In this document: positions 43,039-54,578 of the stretch, in pieces | Position numbering within the stretch: position 1 is the stretch's first letter | Layout of the letters: each line of letters opens with the position of its first letter | Program-made: the position numbers and the translations under genes | Notes under the pieces: model-generated | Seen by the model: only the letters and a program-made list of their open reading frames with translations | What the model was told of the DNA's origin: nothing | Database searches by the model: none | DNA from: Capronia americana | Taxonomy: Eukaryota; Ascomycota; Eurotiomycetes; Chaetothyriales; Herpotrichiellaceae | DNA length: 64,000 nucleotides | Assembly: GCA_016110215.1 (NCBI GenBank) | Contig: JADWQD010000005.1 | Location: forward strand, 124,001-188,000 | Reading direction: 5' to 3'

Positions 43039-44265
43039 CTGGTCTTCTGGGAAATCGTAGGCCTGCAGTGTTTGCGGTATTCGGAACGCTGTGCTTCAAT
43101 CAGCAGTCCACAGATGATGCCGTCTTCCTCGGTGTAATAAGCTGCAACGTGCTGCCATGGCCCTACAGAGCACTTTTGCAGGAGTAGCTTACGTCTGTGT
43201 ATTCACGCGCCGTAGACACTCCATTGCTGAGGGGGGAACGGATCTGCCGGAAGAAGCTTGTTGAGGCAAGCTAGGTGTGCTACGTGCATAGAAAGCGTCT
43301 GTAGTGTGTGGAAACTGCCACTTGCTTTGTCCTTTATCGAAGTCTTTGTGAGCAGCAAATGAGAGACGATGACGCGGAGGAAGCAGACTCCGCACGTGAC
43401 CGGGGCAACACCCCATCTCCGTCGCCTTTTTGTAGTCAAACCTTGATGGATGATCGAGCAAGTTTAGACATTTTGAACGATGAGACTCACCTTGGCAGCG
43501 CAGGATAAGTAGAAGTCCACTCAGTACCCAAAGCACTCCACTCGCTGACAATCATTATGATCGTCGTTATTGCAAGACGACGGCCTAACCGGGGTCACAA
43601 CATCGCCTACTCCTGCCGCAGTTCACAATCACTTCACAAGGGAGGGTCATTGGATCTTACCTTCTACCGGGCCGTGCTGCTGGTTGAGTGGGTAGGGTAT
43701 GATTGTTGGCATCTTGCGAATTCGAATGTTGGACTGCTGGCCCAGGGCTAGCCGTCTGAAGTCCATCCATTCCAACTTCCCGTCCCCCGACTAAAGGGTT
43801 ACGACCTGGGGCTGGATTCATATCACCTAGGGTGTCGATTCTCCATCATTGACCGCCCGTGTCTACTGCGTACTTTGCAAGCCGATGGGCCTCGTTTTGA
43901 CGTGTTCACACGCGGTGAGAGGAGGCTTAGCTTGGTCACATGGCATTCACATTCACCTCGCTCTCGACCATCAGTTAGTTCTATTTCACTTTCATTTCAC
44001 TTTCATTTCACTTTTCATTTCACTTTTCATTTCACTTTTCATTTCACTTTTCATTTCACTTTTCATTTCACTTTAGCCCTACAGTAAAACTTTAACCTAG
44101 TTTTGCAATACCATTGCTCCCTGCTTCAGTACAGTACGATTTTTTTTCTACTCTGGTATTTATGGCTCCGCCTTCCTTGTCGCGGTTGAGGACGACGTCG
44201 CCCGCCGTCTAGCAGACAAGCAACCTCTGAGTTTCCATGAGATCTGGCGCCGAAATCGCGAAAAG
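43039..44265. other. Divergent intergenic region with minisatellite
   Basis: It lies between FEX and the amidase, transcribed apart. It contains the CTTTTCATTTCA-type array at 43985-44077 and an 8-T tract near 44140. The stretch 44160-44265 is open and protein-like in the amidase frame (FLVAVEDDVARRLADK, SFHEIWRRNREK) without an ATG. Confidence 0.45.
43985..44077. repeat. Minisatellite (CTTTTCATTTCA)n
   Basis: Two 11-bp TTTCATTTCAC units are followed by about six 12-bp TTTTCATTTCAC units in perfect tandem. It is strictly pyrimidine-skewed and located about 190 bp upstream of the amidase start. Confidence 0.9.
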
Positions 44266-46223
44266 ATGGATTACCTCTCAAGACTGTGGCATACTTCTCT
44301 CCGCACCGAGAAGATGCTTGAGAAGGGCGAAAACAAGCCGAGTCTCAACGTGCCCGATATTTCATTGCGGCTCCCTGTCGAATTCCGAGTCGGGGATGCA
44401 AGATATGTTGCCAACACTTGGGCTAAAGTGCGCTTCCTCAACCATTGTTTGAGTGTTAAAACGGCTGACTCGTTCGCAAGGCCTTGCCTACAGCTCACGA
44501 GGGCAACGCATCCTTGGCTACATTCATACCAATACGGGACGATGAGAAAGTGGACGCGAAATTTCTGAAGGAGAAAATCCATGGTTTCAGATCGGCCGAT
44601 GATGTGTTCCGGATGGACTTTCTTCAAGGCATTGTCTTTGCCGTCGAGTCAGAGGACAAGAGAAAAGACTTGGTTCCCACCGAAGCCATAGCGCTGCTCA
44701 AGTTTTGGGGCAATGAATGGCTTGAGGTTCAAGTTATTGGAGACGGAGCATCGGTCCCAGCTCTTGGAGCAGGGGTCTATTTGGCATTCCAAAGACGGTT
44801 GTTCGAAGCATACAGACTCTATGATGACTATCAAGGAGCGTTCTTGACTCCATTGTTGCCAGGACTACAGGATGATCATCGGCAGTTGGAAATCGCTGGC
44901 GTGTATGTGGGTGCAAACGCCGTTGCAGTCCCGACTCGCTTACGTTTCAAGGTCGGATCAAAGCCGCTGGCGGGTCTGCGCATTGCGGTCAAGGATAATT
45001 TCCACATCAAAGGAATTCGCACATCGATGTGCAACAAAGCGTACTACGAGTTGTATCCACCGAATACGCAGACGGCTCGTTGTATTGCGGACTTGGAAAA
45101 TGCTGGAGCTTCCATCCTGGGCACCACCAAGTTAGCGGCATTCGCGGCAACAGAAGAACCTCTGGAATGTGTCGACTATCAGGCGCCGTGGAACCCGCGT
45201 GGGGACGGCTATCAATCACCGGCTGGCAGCAGCAGTGGAAGTGGCGTTGCGGTTGCTTCCTACGAGTGGCTTGATATTGCGATCGGATCTGATACAAGTG
45301 GTAGTGGAAGAAGACCTGCCCATTGGAATGGTTGTTTTGCGCTTCGACCGAGCCACGGTGCGGTGGACAGCCAAGGGCTCGTTCCTAGCTTTCCACAATT
45401 CGACACTCCAACGTTCTTTGCTCGAGGAATCGACAAGTGCAGAGACTTCGCAGCCGCCTGGTACGGGGAAAAGTTGGGACGAGAAATGGATCTTCCTCTC
45501 AGGCTCATTGTTCCAACAGACTATCTCCGGCTCATTACCAATACCGACCAAGTTCGTATCATCGATCAATTCGTTGCAGATCTCGGAAAGGCACTTGACA
45601 CCGATCCCAAAACCGTGTCTTTTGAAGAGGTCTGGCAGTCGTCGCCACCTGCCGACTCAAATGGAGAGAGCTTGCAGGAGTATATGAGAGATGCATGTCG
45701 CAACTCATTCTTTTTCGACGACTTCCATAACTTGGACACTTTCCGTGAGGACCATCGCGCCAAATTCTCGAGAGTGCCTTATGTTAGTCCTCCCGTGCGC
45801 TGGCAATGGGATCTCTCCGACAAGATTACAAGAGGTGAAAGAGACGAGGCAGTACGGAGGCTAGCAGTCTTTAAGGCGTGGTTTGCTGATGAAGTGATGC
45901 AAGAGGGGCGTAAGATGACTCTAGTAGTCTTGCCCATCGAGAACATGTCGCCCAGGTACAGAGATCAAGCCACGACAAGCTTCAATCCCGTGGGTGTACC
46001 GATGCTCTTCTTGTCTCCGATAATCGGTGGGCCAGAACTAGTGGTACCTGCGGGTCATGTCTCATACGTTTCGAGGGTATCCGGAAACCAAGAGTACCTT
46101 CCTGTGGGAGTCTCACTCCTTTCAACGACTGGGATGGACTTGAGGCTCCTCGACATAGTCAAGCACTTTCTGGAAAAGTCAGGCCGCCCAACAGAAGTTG
46201 CTATAGGCAGGACTATGTTTTAG
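44266..46223 (+). CDS. Amidase (amidase-signature family)
   Basis: Two exons, 44266-44427 and 44481-46223, flank a 53-nt intron (GTGCGC donor, GCTGACT branch, CGCAAG acceptor) and join in phase as NTWAKALPTAHEGN. Product: about 634 residues. The amidase-signature Ser-cisSer-Lys triad is visible: Lys in LRIAVKDNFHIKG, cis-Ser in SPAGSSSGSGVAVA, and nucleophile Ser in GSDTSGSGRRPAHWNG. Substrate is unknown; fungal members act on nitriles, carbamates or peptide-like amides. The 190-residue N-terminal extension (VEFRVGDARYVAN, DDVFRMDFLQGIVF) is shared with a subset of uncharacterised fungal amidases. The frame upstream of the chosen ATG is open and protein-like to about 44160, so a 5' exon may be missing. 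No signal peptide. Confidence 0.87.
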
Positions 46224-47149
46224 CTCCATATGAGGCTTCGGAAGGGTGGAAGGCATCATGGTTTTCGAGCAGGCAGTCCGTAGCAGTCGGCCAGCTGAGA
46301 CGGAAAGGGATGGGAATGACGGGATCGGTGCCATCCGATGGAGACTGGGAAGGACTGGGAGAACTTACCAACGGAATGCCCGCTTGACCTGGCTAGATAT
46401 CATGTGGCATGCCGTGAGGCTTTCCGGTAACTTAATCCCACTTCTTCACCATCATGTGCCATCCTTGTCAGAGGGATGCTTCTCAGTTCTCTGGGACACC
46501 TCTAATGTATGCCAACGTGGCTCATGTGTCTGCCTTTGGCAAATGCCAGCATCACCAGCATCAAATACCACGCTTTGCTGTCAGACTCTTGTTGGCGGCT
46601 CTATTCGAGTGTTCGATAAGGTGCCTTCAGAGGATTCCCGTGCCATCGGTCTCCCATACTCACCCCTAGAGGCGCATCGCAGGCTGACCTACTTCAGCAC
46701 TCACCTCCAATGCCTTCATTCCCTATAGACACTGTTTGAAATGCCTCCGAAGACCAGAAAGCCTCCGTGGCACACTTTGGTTGATCCAGGAAGCCACGTC
46801 CTCGACGATCTGCTGTAGCTGATAACCCATATTCAGATTAGTGGCAACACCCGTTCCGCAACCTCAATGATCTTCATTCCCCCAGTTTCCTGCGTAGATT
46901 TCCAATGTGTATCTCACAGGGCAGATTGCTCATCCCATGGCTACACACCACAGAGTGACCTTCCTGCTTCGTCGTAGTCGCCGTTTGGTTAGTCCTTCTC
47001 TAACACGCATTAGGCTCCGGTTTCGTACGACGTTGTCAATCCCCTCTACAAAGAGGCTCTTGAAAATTTGGAGGACCATGGGATCCGATTTGACTCTGGT
47101 AAAGTCTCGAACACAGCAACAACCTCTCTGATTCAATGCCCAATCACGA
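46224..47149. other. Convergent intergenic region
   Basis: It lies between the amidase and the CorA-like gene. A 160-codon frame (46246-46728) has no motif and atypical composition. No gene supported. Confidence 0.45.
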
Positions 47150-49708
47150 TCAGTCCTTCTTCTCGTTCTTCCCTGCTTCGGCGTCACCTGGTATGTGCGA
47201 CGCGCTTCTTCGAACCCACAGCCACCAGGCCACAATCGTCACAAAGGTAGCAGGCACGGTGACGCCCCAGTAGATCTGGCTTTTCTGTCCTGGCTTGAAG
47301 TTCAGAAGATCTGGGACGGCAAATAACGTGGCCATGAATGTGCCAGGGAGCAAGAGAATGGTGATGACAGCAAGCGTTTTCATCGCTTTCGAGTCCTTCG
47401 TAGTTTCTCGCGCTAGCTTGAACTGAACCTTTGCGTCCTGTTGGGCGATTATGCTGTACAGAACGGTACGCTGGCTTTCGAGCCTGTCGGGGAAACTCTG
47501 GACATTAAGTTCGTGGCTGGCGGAAACACCTGTGAATATGTCCACAAGAGTGCTGAGAGATAAATCATCGTTTATGTCGTCCTGTAGGGTCTTGCCAACC
47601 TGGGCTTCAAATTCGCGACGTCGCTGAAGCTCAACCACGTCCATTCGGGCCGTGTAGATACGATGGCTCAGGTCGCCATAATCGGACACCTTGATTTCAT
47701 TCTTATGGGTCCTGGCGAATTCCAGTGCTGCCAGAAGATCGGTATCTATGTCGTGGATTTTCGTAGCCACTGCTTTAAATTTAACTGACGTTTTCCGTAC
47801 CTGTTGCATGAAAAGAAGCACGAGTATCACCAGCGGATTTGAGCCCGTTGAGCCATATTTTTGCGCTTCTTGGAGCATCAACTGCAGATCTGTTCCTTTG
47901 TCCGCGTGTAAAACAGCGGCTCCAGTCGCCGAATTTTCGCGGGTGACTAGGACTAGGGACCAGAAGCATTCAGGGTCGAAAGGCGTCTGATATAGATAAG
48001 CAAGATCTTGGCTTTGATCGGAGTTCGCCCGCAGCCAGATGCCACCATCATTTTGACGGAAACCGGCGAATGCAGTTGGCAATCCGAAGAATTCTCTCAG
48101 CGACTGAAATGTCTCCTCACTGGAGAGGGCGTCCAACTGTTCTGGGGACTGACAACCAGACGAACCACTTTGCAGCCCACTATTGCATATCAGTGAATCT
48201 CGAAATGAAATCAGGTATTTAGAGAACTGACATCAGGGCACAGATCTTTTTCCGTTCAGGCTGCCTCTGTGTGTCTTCCGCCGGGTCCTATACCAGCAGA
48301 AGTTAGAAAATCAAACAGTTGATTCGTGGCTAGAGGATATGGCATCGGGAATGAGATACTCTCAAAGAGCATACTGATCACTTCGAGACTGGAGTGGTGT
48401 GCGTAAGTTCCAGGAGCAACGCAAATTGAGGACACGACATCACCGAAAATTAACTTACCGTCGAAGGAAGAGCTGGTTCTTCTTGCACCCATGGGAAGTA
48501 TTTTTTAAGCAGCCCGCCATCCAGTGCTCGGCCTGCCTTGGATACCCGAGTGGCCATGGCTGTGCTGGCGTCTGCCGCAGGTTGGGAGTCACGGCTCCAT
48601 AGCTCGGCGAAGAAGTACTCCCCAGGCGTAATTGGTTGAGTGGACTCTCCTGCTCGAGTTTGGTCCTCGCGGGTTTGTTGCCTTGCTATGGTGCCAAGTG
48701 CTCTTTGTATAGCATGTCGGCTTGGTTGTTCCGTGGCTCCAGTCAGTTCGGTCAGGACTTGACTCCAACCCATAACCTTGAATAGCGTCGTAAGATCGAC
48801 ATTGCCCAGGTGCTGCGGATCAAAATCACCCGGATTCAAGTTTATTAGAGAGGTAGGATCGATTATCATGTGTTGCTCACCACTCCCAAACATGCGTTCG
48901 AAAGAGAGTCCAGACGTCGTGAGTTTGATGCTCAGCTTCATTTCGCATTTGTCTTGGTCATTCTGCCGTCCAAGCACAATTGCGGTCCGGACAAGAGGGG
49001 GCATTCCCTCTTTGGCTTTAGAGCTTTCATTGATGTGCCAAACTACGCCGTTTGGGAGGCCAAAGGAGCGATCCGTATATCTCGACATACCCAACAATGC
49101 CATCTCACCTTCGAGTTCCGCAGAATCAGATGAGCGATTTTTCTTCTCCGGCACGATTTGGCTGGGATTTTCTGCATCTGGACGCTGGAAACAACTTGTC
49201 AGCGCCTAGTGACTTAAACACTTCGGAACGTTGAAGACAACCGAAATCCAGATGCTGAGATCACGAACAGTTGCTCGGATCAGCAAAGCGAAGGACGCTT
49301 AGGATTTGATGCCGTTCAGCTGCTGAAATACAGCCAGAAGGTTGATGAAAACGGCAAATCCGGGGTCCGTGTGCTCGGTATATTCCGAAGGAAGGATATG
49401 GAAACGGTGTCTCGCTTACATACCAGAATATACTGGCCGTCCGGCGCAAAATCGTGCACCCACGGATTGAGTAGCGTATTGTTATCGTGCCATGCTGCAA
49501 AACTCACACCAATCTAGGCTCTTCTCACACGGCGATTCAACCTGGTTGTGGAAAATCGAAACTCCAACACGATCAGAGTGGCAGGACGTGATTTGTGATC
49601 AGCACCAGGATGCCCATCAAGGTATCCACTGCAGATTTTGGCCTTTACGTCTACAGCAGATCCCTCTACCCCTTGCAGGCGTTGCACCGGCTCGGTTCTG
49701 GAAACCAT
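47150..49708 (-). CDS. CorA-like membrane protein with an in-frame TAG
   Basis: Four exons, 49708-49424, 49184-48459, 48287-48232 and 48179-47150, join in phase (introns 239, 171, 52 nt; donors GTATGT, GTAAGT, GTCAGT). Product: about 698 codons. The N-terminal part carries RPATLIVLEFRFSTTRLNRR and NPWVHDFAPDGQYIL. LPNGVVWHINESSKAKEGMP and LVRTAIVLGR come next. The C-terminal part has a long helical region, then SKAMKTLAVITILLLPGTFM and a second span, WGVTVPATFVTIVAWWLWV. This two-span ending is that of fungal CorA-like metal-ion transporter proteins. Codon 65 (49516-49514) is TAG inside the block RVRRA-stop-IGVSFAAWHDNN, which otherwise reads on without a break. Options are a nonsense allele, a base error, readthrough, or a 36-nt intron (GTGTGA to TTGCAG) that happens to keep frame. 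Ion selectivity is unknown. Confidence 0.7.
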
Positions 49709-50523
49709 CTTGACTTTGAATCTACGTTCACAGTCAGCAAGTGTGTCATTGGCATCCCGACGAATCGAGTAGTATGCTTACAATTTACGGATCCGGTTGC
49801 ATTCCTTGACAATCGCGGGAACAGAAAATCCACTCTGCTAAAGCGGTAGATAATCAAAGCTGCGAATACCACTAGGTGGACTGGAGCACGCTGGCTGCTG
49901 AAAGGTGCCTGGGAAAAAAAACCGCGAGAGAGGCTGGAGCTGAGAAGAAGAGCGTCCGGGGTCGGAGAAAGAAGGAAGTAATGAAGTGAAACATCGAGTC
50001 CCGGTACGACCTCACGGTTTTCCTTTTCTTCCTTCTCCCTCCGAAGTCTGTTCGTATTCCGTGCGGCGACAGGGTACGGGACATGATGCCGTTCCAATGG
50101 CTGCCTCACTTCGAAATTCAGCTCTATGCTCTCTTCCTGCCAAAATTGACCGGTTGCCGCCGTGGCACCCAATAGCGAGGGAGGGGCCATGCAAGCCTCC
50201 CTGCACTTACGCGAGAAGACGAAAGAAGCAGCCGCAATGGGGCTGAACACCAAGTCCCCGATACCGCCGTGTATCCGAGTTGTTGAGGAATGCCAAAGGC
50301 ACTGTGTTCTATGTTCTGCTTGTATACGCAAAGATACTGAGCAAGCGTATGCTTCTCAGATGCTCGAATCGATCTCAAACATGGCTTTAAGGCAAAGTCC
50401 TCACGCAATCTCGAACCCAAAGTGTGTCCATATCCTTCCAATTCTCTCCAAAGCAGCCCTATAGCGGCTGCTTCTTTCTTTTCGTCTTTCACATTTACCA
50501 CTTTCCGAACTCTGCCCTGCACA
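49709..50523. other. Intergenic region
   Basis: This is the promoter side of the CorA-like gene. A 221-codon minus-strand frame (49666-50331) overlaps its start in another frame and shows no motif. Not called. Confidence 0.4.
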
Positions 50524-52167
50524 CTAGAGCAATCTAACGCCCCCTTCATGATCCGAGTCTTCGTCCGACTGTGCCACCGAGAGCGAAACCTTCAGATTCT
50601 TCATCGCGGCGCTCAGCACAATTTCGCTGTCGCCGCTCTTAGCCTGGTTGTCGTCTTGGGTATCTGGCATCGTTAGTACATATCTTGGAAACGCAACGTG
50701 AATCCCAACCTTCTACAACTAGCAACTCTTCCGGTTGTCGCCGGTTCTTATAAGCTGCTACAGCACGGGTGGATGCTGTTTCCCCTGTGGTGGAATCAAA
50801 ATGCCTCTGTCTTCGTCCAGTCTGACTTCTGATCTGTTCAATGGTCCTCGATCGAATCCTTTGGACCATCTTGTTTAGCATCACCTTTTCGTGGGCTGCC
50901 ACCGTCGAGTTCGGATCTTCTACTCCGGAGACGCTTGTAGGAGGCAGCCAGTTGAGATATATCTTCTGGTGAGTGGCTGGCGGTTCGACGTTGGCCGGGT
51001 GCTCCAAGAAATACAATGAGCAGCAGTAGCAAGCCGGTTTGCTACACGCAATAAACGGATCGTTGTCCAAGTACTGGAGAGTTTCTCTTCGTTCGTAGAA
51101 GTGCTCCAGAACAATGAGCTCCGCGTGCACACGAGCCTTGAACTTCTTCTCAAGATACTTTTCTTGAACAGTCTGTTCGACATGGAATTGGTGGTTCAAG
51201 TTTTCGAGGCTGGATTGGATCTCAGTGAGGAGGGCATCTTGCTCGGGGTGCACCATCCGGCGAGCGATGTTGGCGAGCAGGAGACCTGAGCGATCAGAGG
51301 GCGGTAGAACTATTGCCTGTGGACTTTCGACCAGGAAAACTTCAGGATCCGACGAGACAAGCCCAGGGAGACGCTCGGCTGCGGCGACAAGGACCTTCAC
51401 ATTCTTGACATGAAATGCTAGACGGCCAATATAGTGTTTCGCTTCGGTGAACGGGCATCTCGTGGTTCCGTAACGGGCACTTCTTTCAACTCTCTGCCTG
51501 ATGAATTCCATGTCTGTAGATCTCATGAGATTGTAACAGTATTGGCAGAGATCGACGAGTCTCGTGCTAGCGTTTTCAAATTGTTGAGTCAACTTTCGAA
51601 TCTCTGTTTACACCCTGGGATTAAAATCTCTCGCCAACTGCCGTAGGCTAAGTCATTCGGGGTCTCAAGAAACTCACCCGCACCGGTGGGCTCGTCCTGC
51701 AGGCCATCGCCGCACTCTGCCATTGAAAGTTGCAGAAATCTCCAGTACGTTTGGATCCGTTGCTCGCTGAAGCTGGCACATAACTCCAGAAGCTCCCTTT
51801 CCATCTTCAAACGTTCTCCAGATTCTACATTGTACATTTTCTCGAGTCGAGAGAAGACAAGCTTCAGAAAAGTTCGGACTTTCTCCTGAGGCGTTTTGTT
51901 GCCTGCGACATAGTACCCAGGGCCCGTTGCCGCACCTATCGCCGTTATAGTGTCACCACCCTTTTGGTAGTCACAGATATAGGACAGTGAGTTTAAGAAG
52001 CGTCTGCGGAGTTCCTTGGTTGTCATCTCGTCCAGAGGTAGCCGGTTGCTATCGTGGTACACATGGTCGCCCTGAACTCGATCCAAAGCAAACAGCAAAA
52101 CCAAAGGCTCGTAAAAACGGCGAAGGAGTTTGTTCCTCCGTGACCAAGTACCAGCGACTGGGGCCAT
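50524..52167 (-). CDS. Fungal deaminase-fold protein (OTT_1508-like)
   Basis: Three exons, 52167-51614, 51566-50710 and 50663-50524, join in phase through 47-nt and 46-nt introns. The second intron has a perfect TACTAAC branch; the first has TTGAC. Product: about 516 residues. A helical N-terminal ~300 residues precedes a domain with HAELIVLEHFYERR and FIACSKPACYCCSLYFLEHP. These are the HxE and PxCxxC zinc-site motifs of the cytidine-deaminase superfamily, in the arrangement of the fungal OTT_1508-like group. It may deaminate a nucleotide or nucleic acid base, but no substrate is established. The acidic tail (SVAQSDEDSDHEGG) appears only after splicing the last intron. No signal peptide or membrane span. 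Confidence 0.78.
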
Positions 52168-53561
52168 GATTGGGTTTCGGTGTCAATATCAAAGACAGTG
52201 AGGACACTGGACCACTGTGACAGTCAATGGGGTATAGAATGACCTGTGGGCATTCAGAGGCGAGTGAAGCAGTCTTAATGTGAGTCCGGCTTGCATGGGA
52301 CTGTCTGCAGAACTCGAAAGCTCCATGCGATGCATCCATGTTCAGGATGGGCGTGTAGTTGCCTGGAATACGAGGCCTCAGGGGTCCCTTCGCGTGCCAC
52401 GACATCCGCTTCTTAACAGCAGTAGTCGGTTGGGGACGAGCTTCCGAAGCGTCTGCGGCGGTTGCAGGCATCGCTGGATTTGCCAATTGGATTTGTCGGC
52501 TGGTGAAATTGTCCGTTCATTGGAGGGCTAGATGCCTGGAGTTATCACGACTCCAATCTCGCAGTCGACTTGCCCCGTTCGGCTGTATTCGTTGACAGAA
52601 CAGAAGAACCAACTCAATGCCTGCTTCCTGCATGTCTGGGACATGCTTGCATTTGATGCGCTGCAGGGGACCGTCAGGCTGCAGACTATTTCTGTAGGGC
52701 ACAGAGGGGCAGAATGGCCTAGGCGGTACATAATACCCATCGGAAAGAGCCATACAATCGAGCCTCTTCGCAGCGCAAGTACCACCGGACATATTCCACA
52801 GAATATATTGTCGAGGTACGAATAATTAGGTGTCGATGTTACACATGTTTCTGGTCAACCTGAATTGTATTTTAGGTCCTGTTCTTTTTGTGGTAAGTGA
52901 TTCTTGGCGCTTCCAACTAACTAAGTATAGTTAGGCGCCCCCTCGGGCCTCGCTAGCACCTCGAAACTCCACTTAACCGGTCAAGGGATGACGTGTGTTG
53001 GAATACGAGGTCCGCGCTAAATTGACGGACGGCATTTTAGCGTGAGACCAAACCGCTGTTGCCGCTCGAGTCTCTCCGACTTGCTTCCCGACCAAAGCCG
53101 ACCTACCACAACGATGAAGGTCCGAAGAGTCCAGTACGAGACAGCGTCCTGTGTAGTCTGTTCCCAACTTGGAAACCACCTTTGCAATCCCTTCTCATGT
53201 TCGATAGTTACGGAGCCCGCTCTTGCCTCTGTTGCACCTCTCTGACAGATCTTGGCGTGATCGCGTGCACTGTGACGTTTTGACAGGGGTTCTGCAACTG
53301 ACGAGTCACCGAGTCTACCAATGAACGAGGAGGACAAAACAGGCGAGAGGGCAAGAACGACAGAGAGAGTTCCGTGCAGCTACTCGTAAGCAGCCTCGTT
53401 TGCCAAAGAAACGGAGGCGCTCTCGCGGAGCACCGAATCATCTCAAAGATTCGAGATGTCACCTACCCAACTTTCACCGTGTGTTTATGCCTTGGGCTCA
53501 CTCTCATCTCACACGGTTTATAACAGCTCGTCATGTTCCATTGAGCCCAACAGTTCTCTCC
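52168..53561. other. Divergent intergenic region
   Basis: It lies between the deaminase-fold gene (minus) and the next plus-strand gene. Only short overlapping frames occur on both strands; none is convincing. Confidence 0.45.
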
Positions 53562-54578
53562 TCATGGCGGCCTACCTGAGCGTGCCAGGCGGTCTGACGG
53601 GGACCCCCGACGAGGTATTTCTTAGGCGCCATTCTTCTAATTTTGAGGTGTAATTTTGACAGACTCACAGAAAGCCACTTACATCAACCACTTGCTCGGC
53701 GAAATTCATGATCTCCTCGCTCAAGATGAAGACGTTTCAAAACGGGTGAGATATCACATCAAAGAGCGAGGTGAGAAGGATCGAAACCGCCTGGTCAAAA
53801 TCTTCGACTTCCACCAGCCCGACCACGACACCTTGAACCTTCTGAGCCAGAACTTCGACAGTTGGACAGCCTATCCGGAGAGCTTCTGGGTGCGGCCGGC
53901 AACGTACAGCTTAGGGTCCATTGCCCCTCAAGCCCAGATCGTGGGTTGCTACATCCAGACCAAACGTGACGATGCATAGTCACGAATGGTGCGTAGACAT
54001 CTTTGTATCCTTCTGTTGGAGTTACAGGCTCGTCATCGGGGCCTTTCCGCAGAAGGAACAGCCGAAATTCTACACGCTCTGGATGCAGCAAACTATCAGT
54101 GCGATCAAGTCGAAGCTGTGGTCAAAGAAATGCTCGACGCCGGCTCGAGGTATAAAAACCTGGAGAAGGCGCTGGGCGAGGGTGTCCTGTTTGTCCTAGG
54201 CCAAGAGATTTCCGAGACATAGTAAGTTTGTTCCCCCTCTTCCCCAGTCTGTCGTGTGTGTGAGATCCTCACCGTAGCAGTTGGACAAAGTTGTTGCCGA
54301 AGAGTGGGAAGACTTTCACAGAAGCGATGCGCCACCTGAAAACCGTCAAGCTTCCAGAGCTGGCCAAACGATACTGCGAGCTTCGCAGAGCCGTCGTGGA
54401 GTCGCAGTTGAACTGTATGATGTCCACACCACCGCACTCGACCCAGCAGCAACCGTCATACACAGGCAGTATGGATTTCTCGGGAACGGAGTGGAATCCC
54501 ATGCTGCCATATGGGTCGTATACATTCGCAGCGGGCTGTGATGAGAGTCACTTACCATACAATGGACATTTCCAATGA
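53562..54578 (+). CDS. Uncharacterised fungal protein, four exons
   Basis: The model starts at ATG 53562 (MAAYLSVPG). The first intron ends TTTTGACAG at 53664; a GTCTGA donor at about 53586 restores frame (PG-D-SQKATYINHLLGEIH), whereas the stronger GTATTT donor does not. Later introns are 53941-54027 (GTGGGT to TACAG) and 54222-54280 (GTAAGT to GCAG). Both keep phase and give QAQIARHRGLSAEG and ISETYWTKLLPKSGK. The product, about 240-250 residues, is mostly helical and polar. No domain, signal peptide or membrane segment is recognised. The last ~50 residues are rich in Pro, Gln, Ser and Tyr. Function unknown; the first exon is the least certain part. Confidence 0.55.

Noticed and set aside
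49666..50331. 221-codon minus-strand frame before the CorA-like gene
   Set aside because: Overlaps the true start in another frame; no domain and biased composition.
51567..51613. Apparent -1 frameshift between two deaminase-fold frames
   Set aside because: A 47-nt intron with GTGTAA donor, TTGAC branch and CTAG acceptor joins them in phase.
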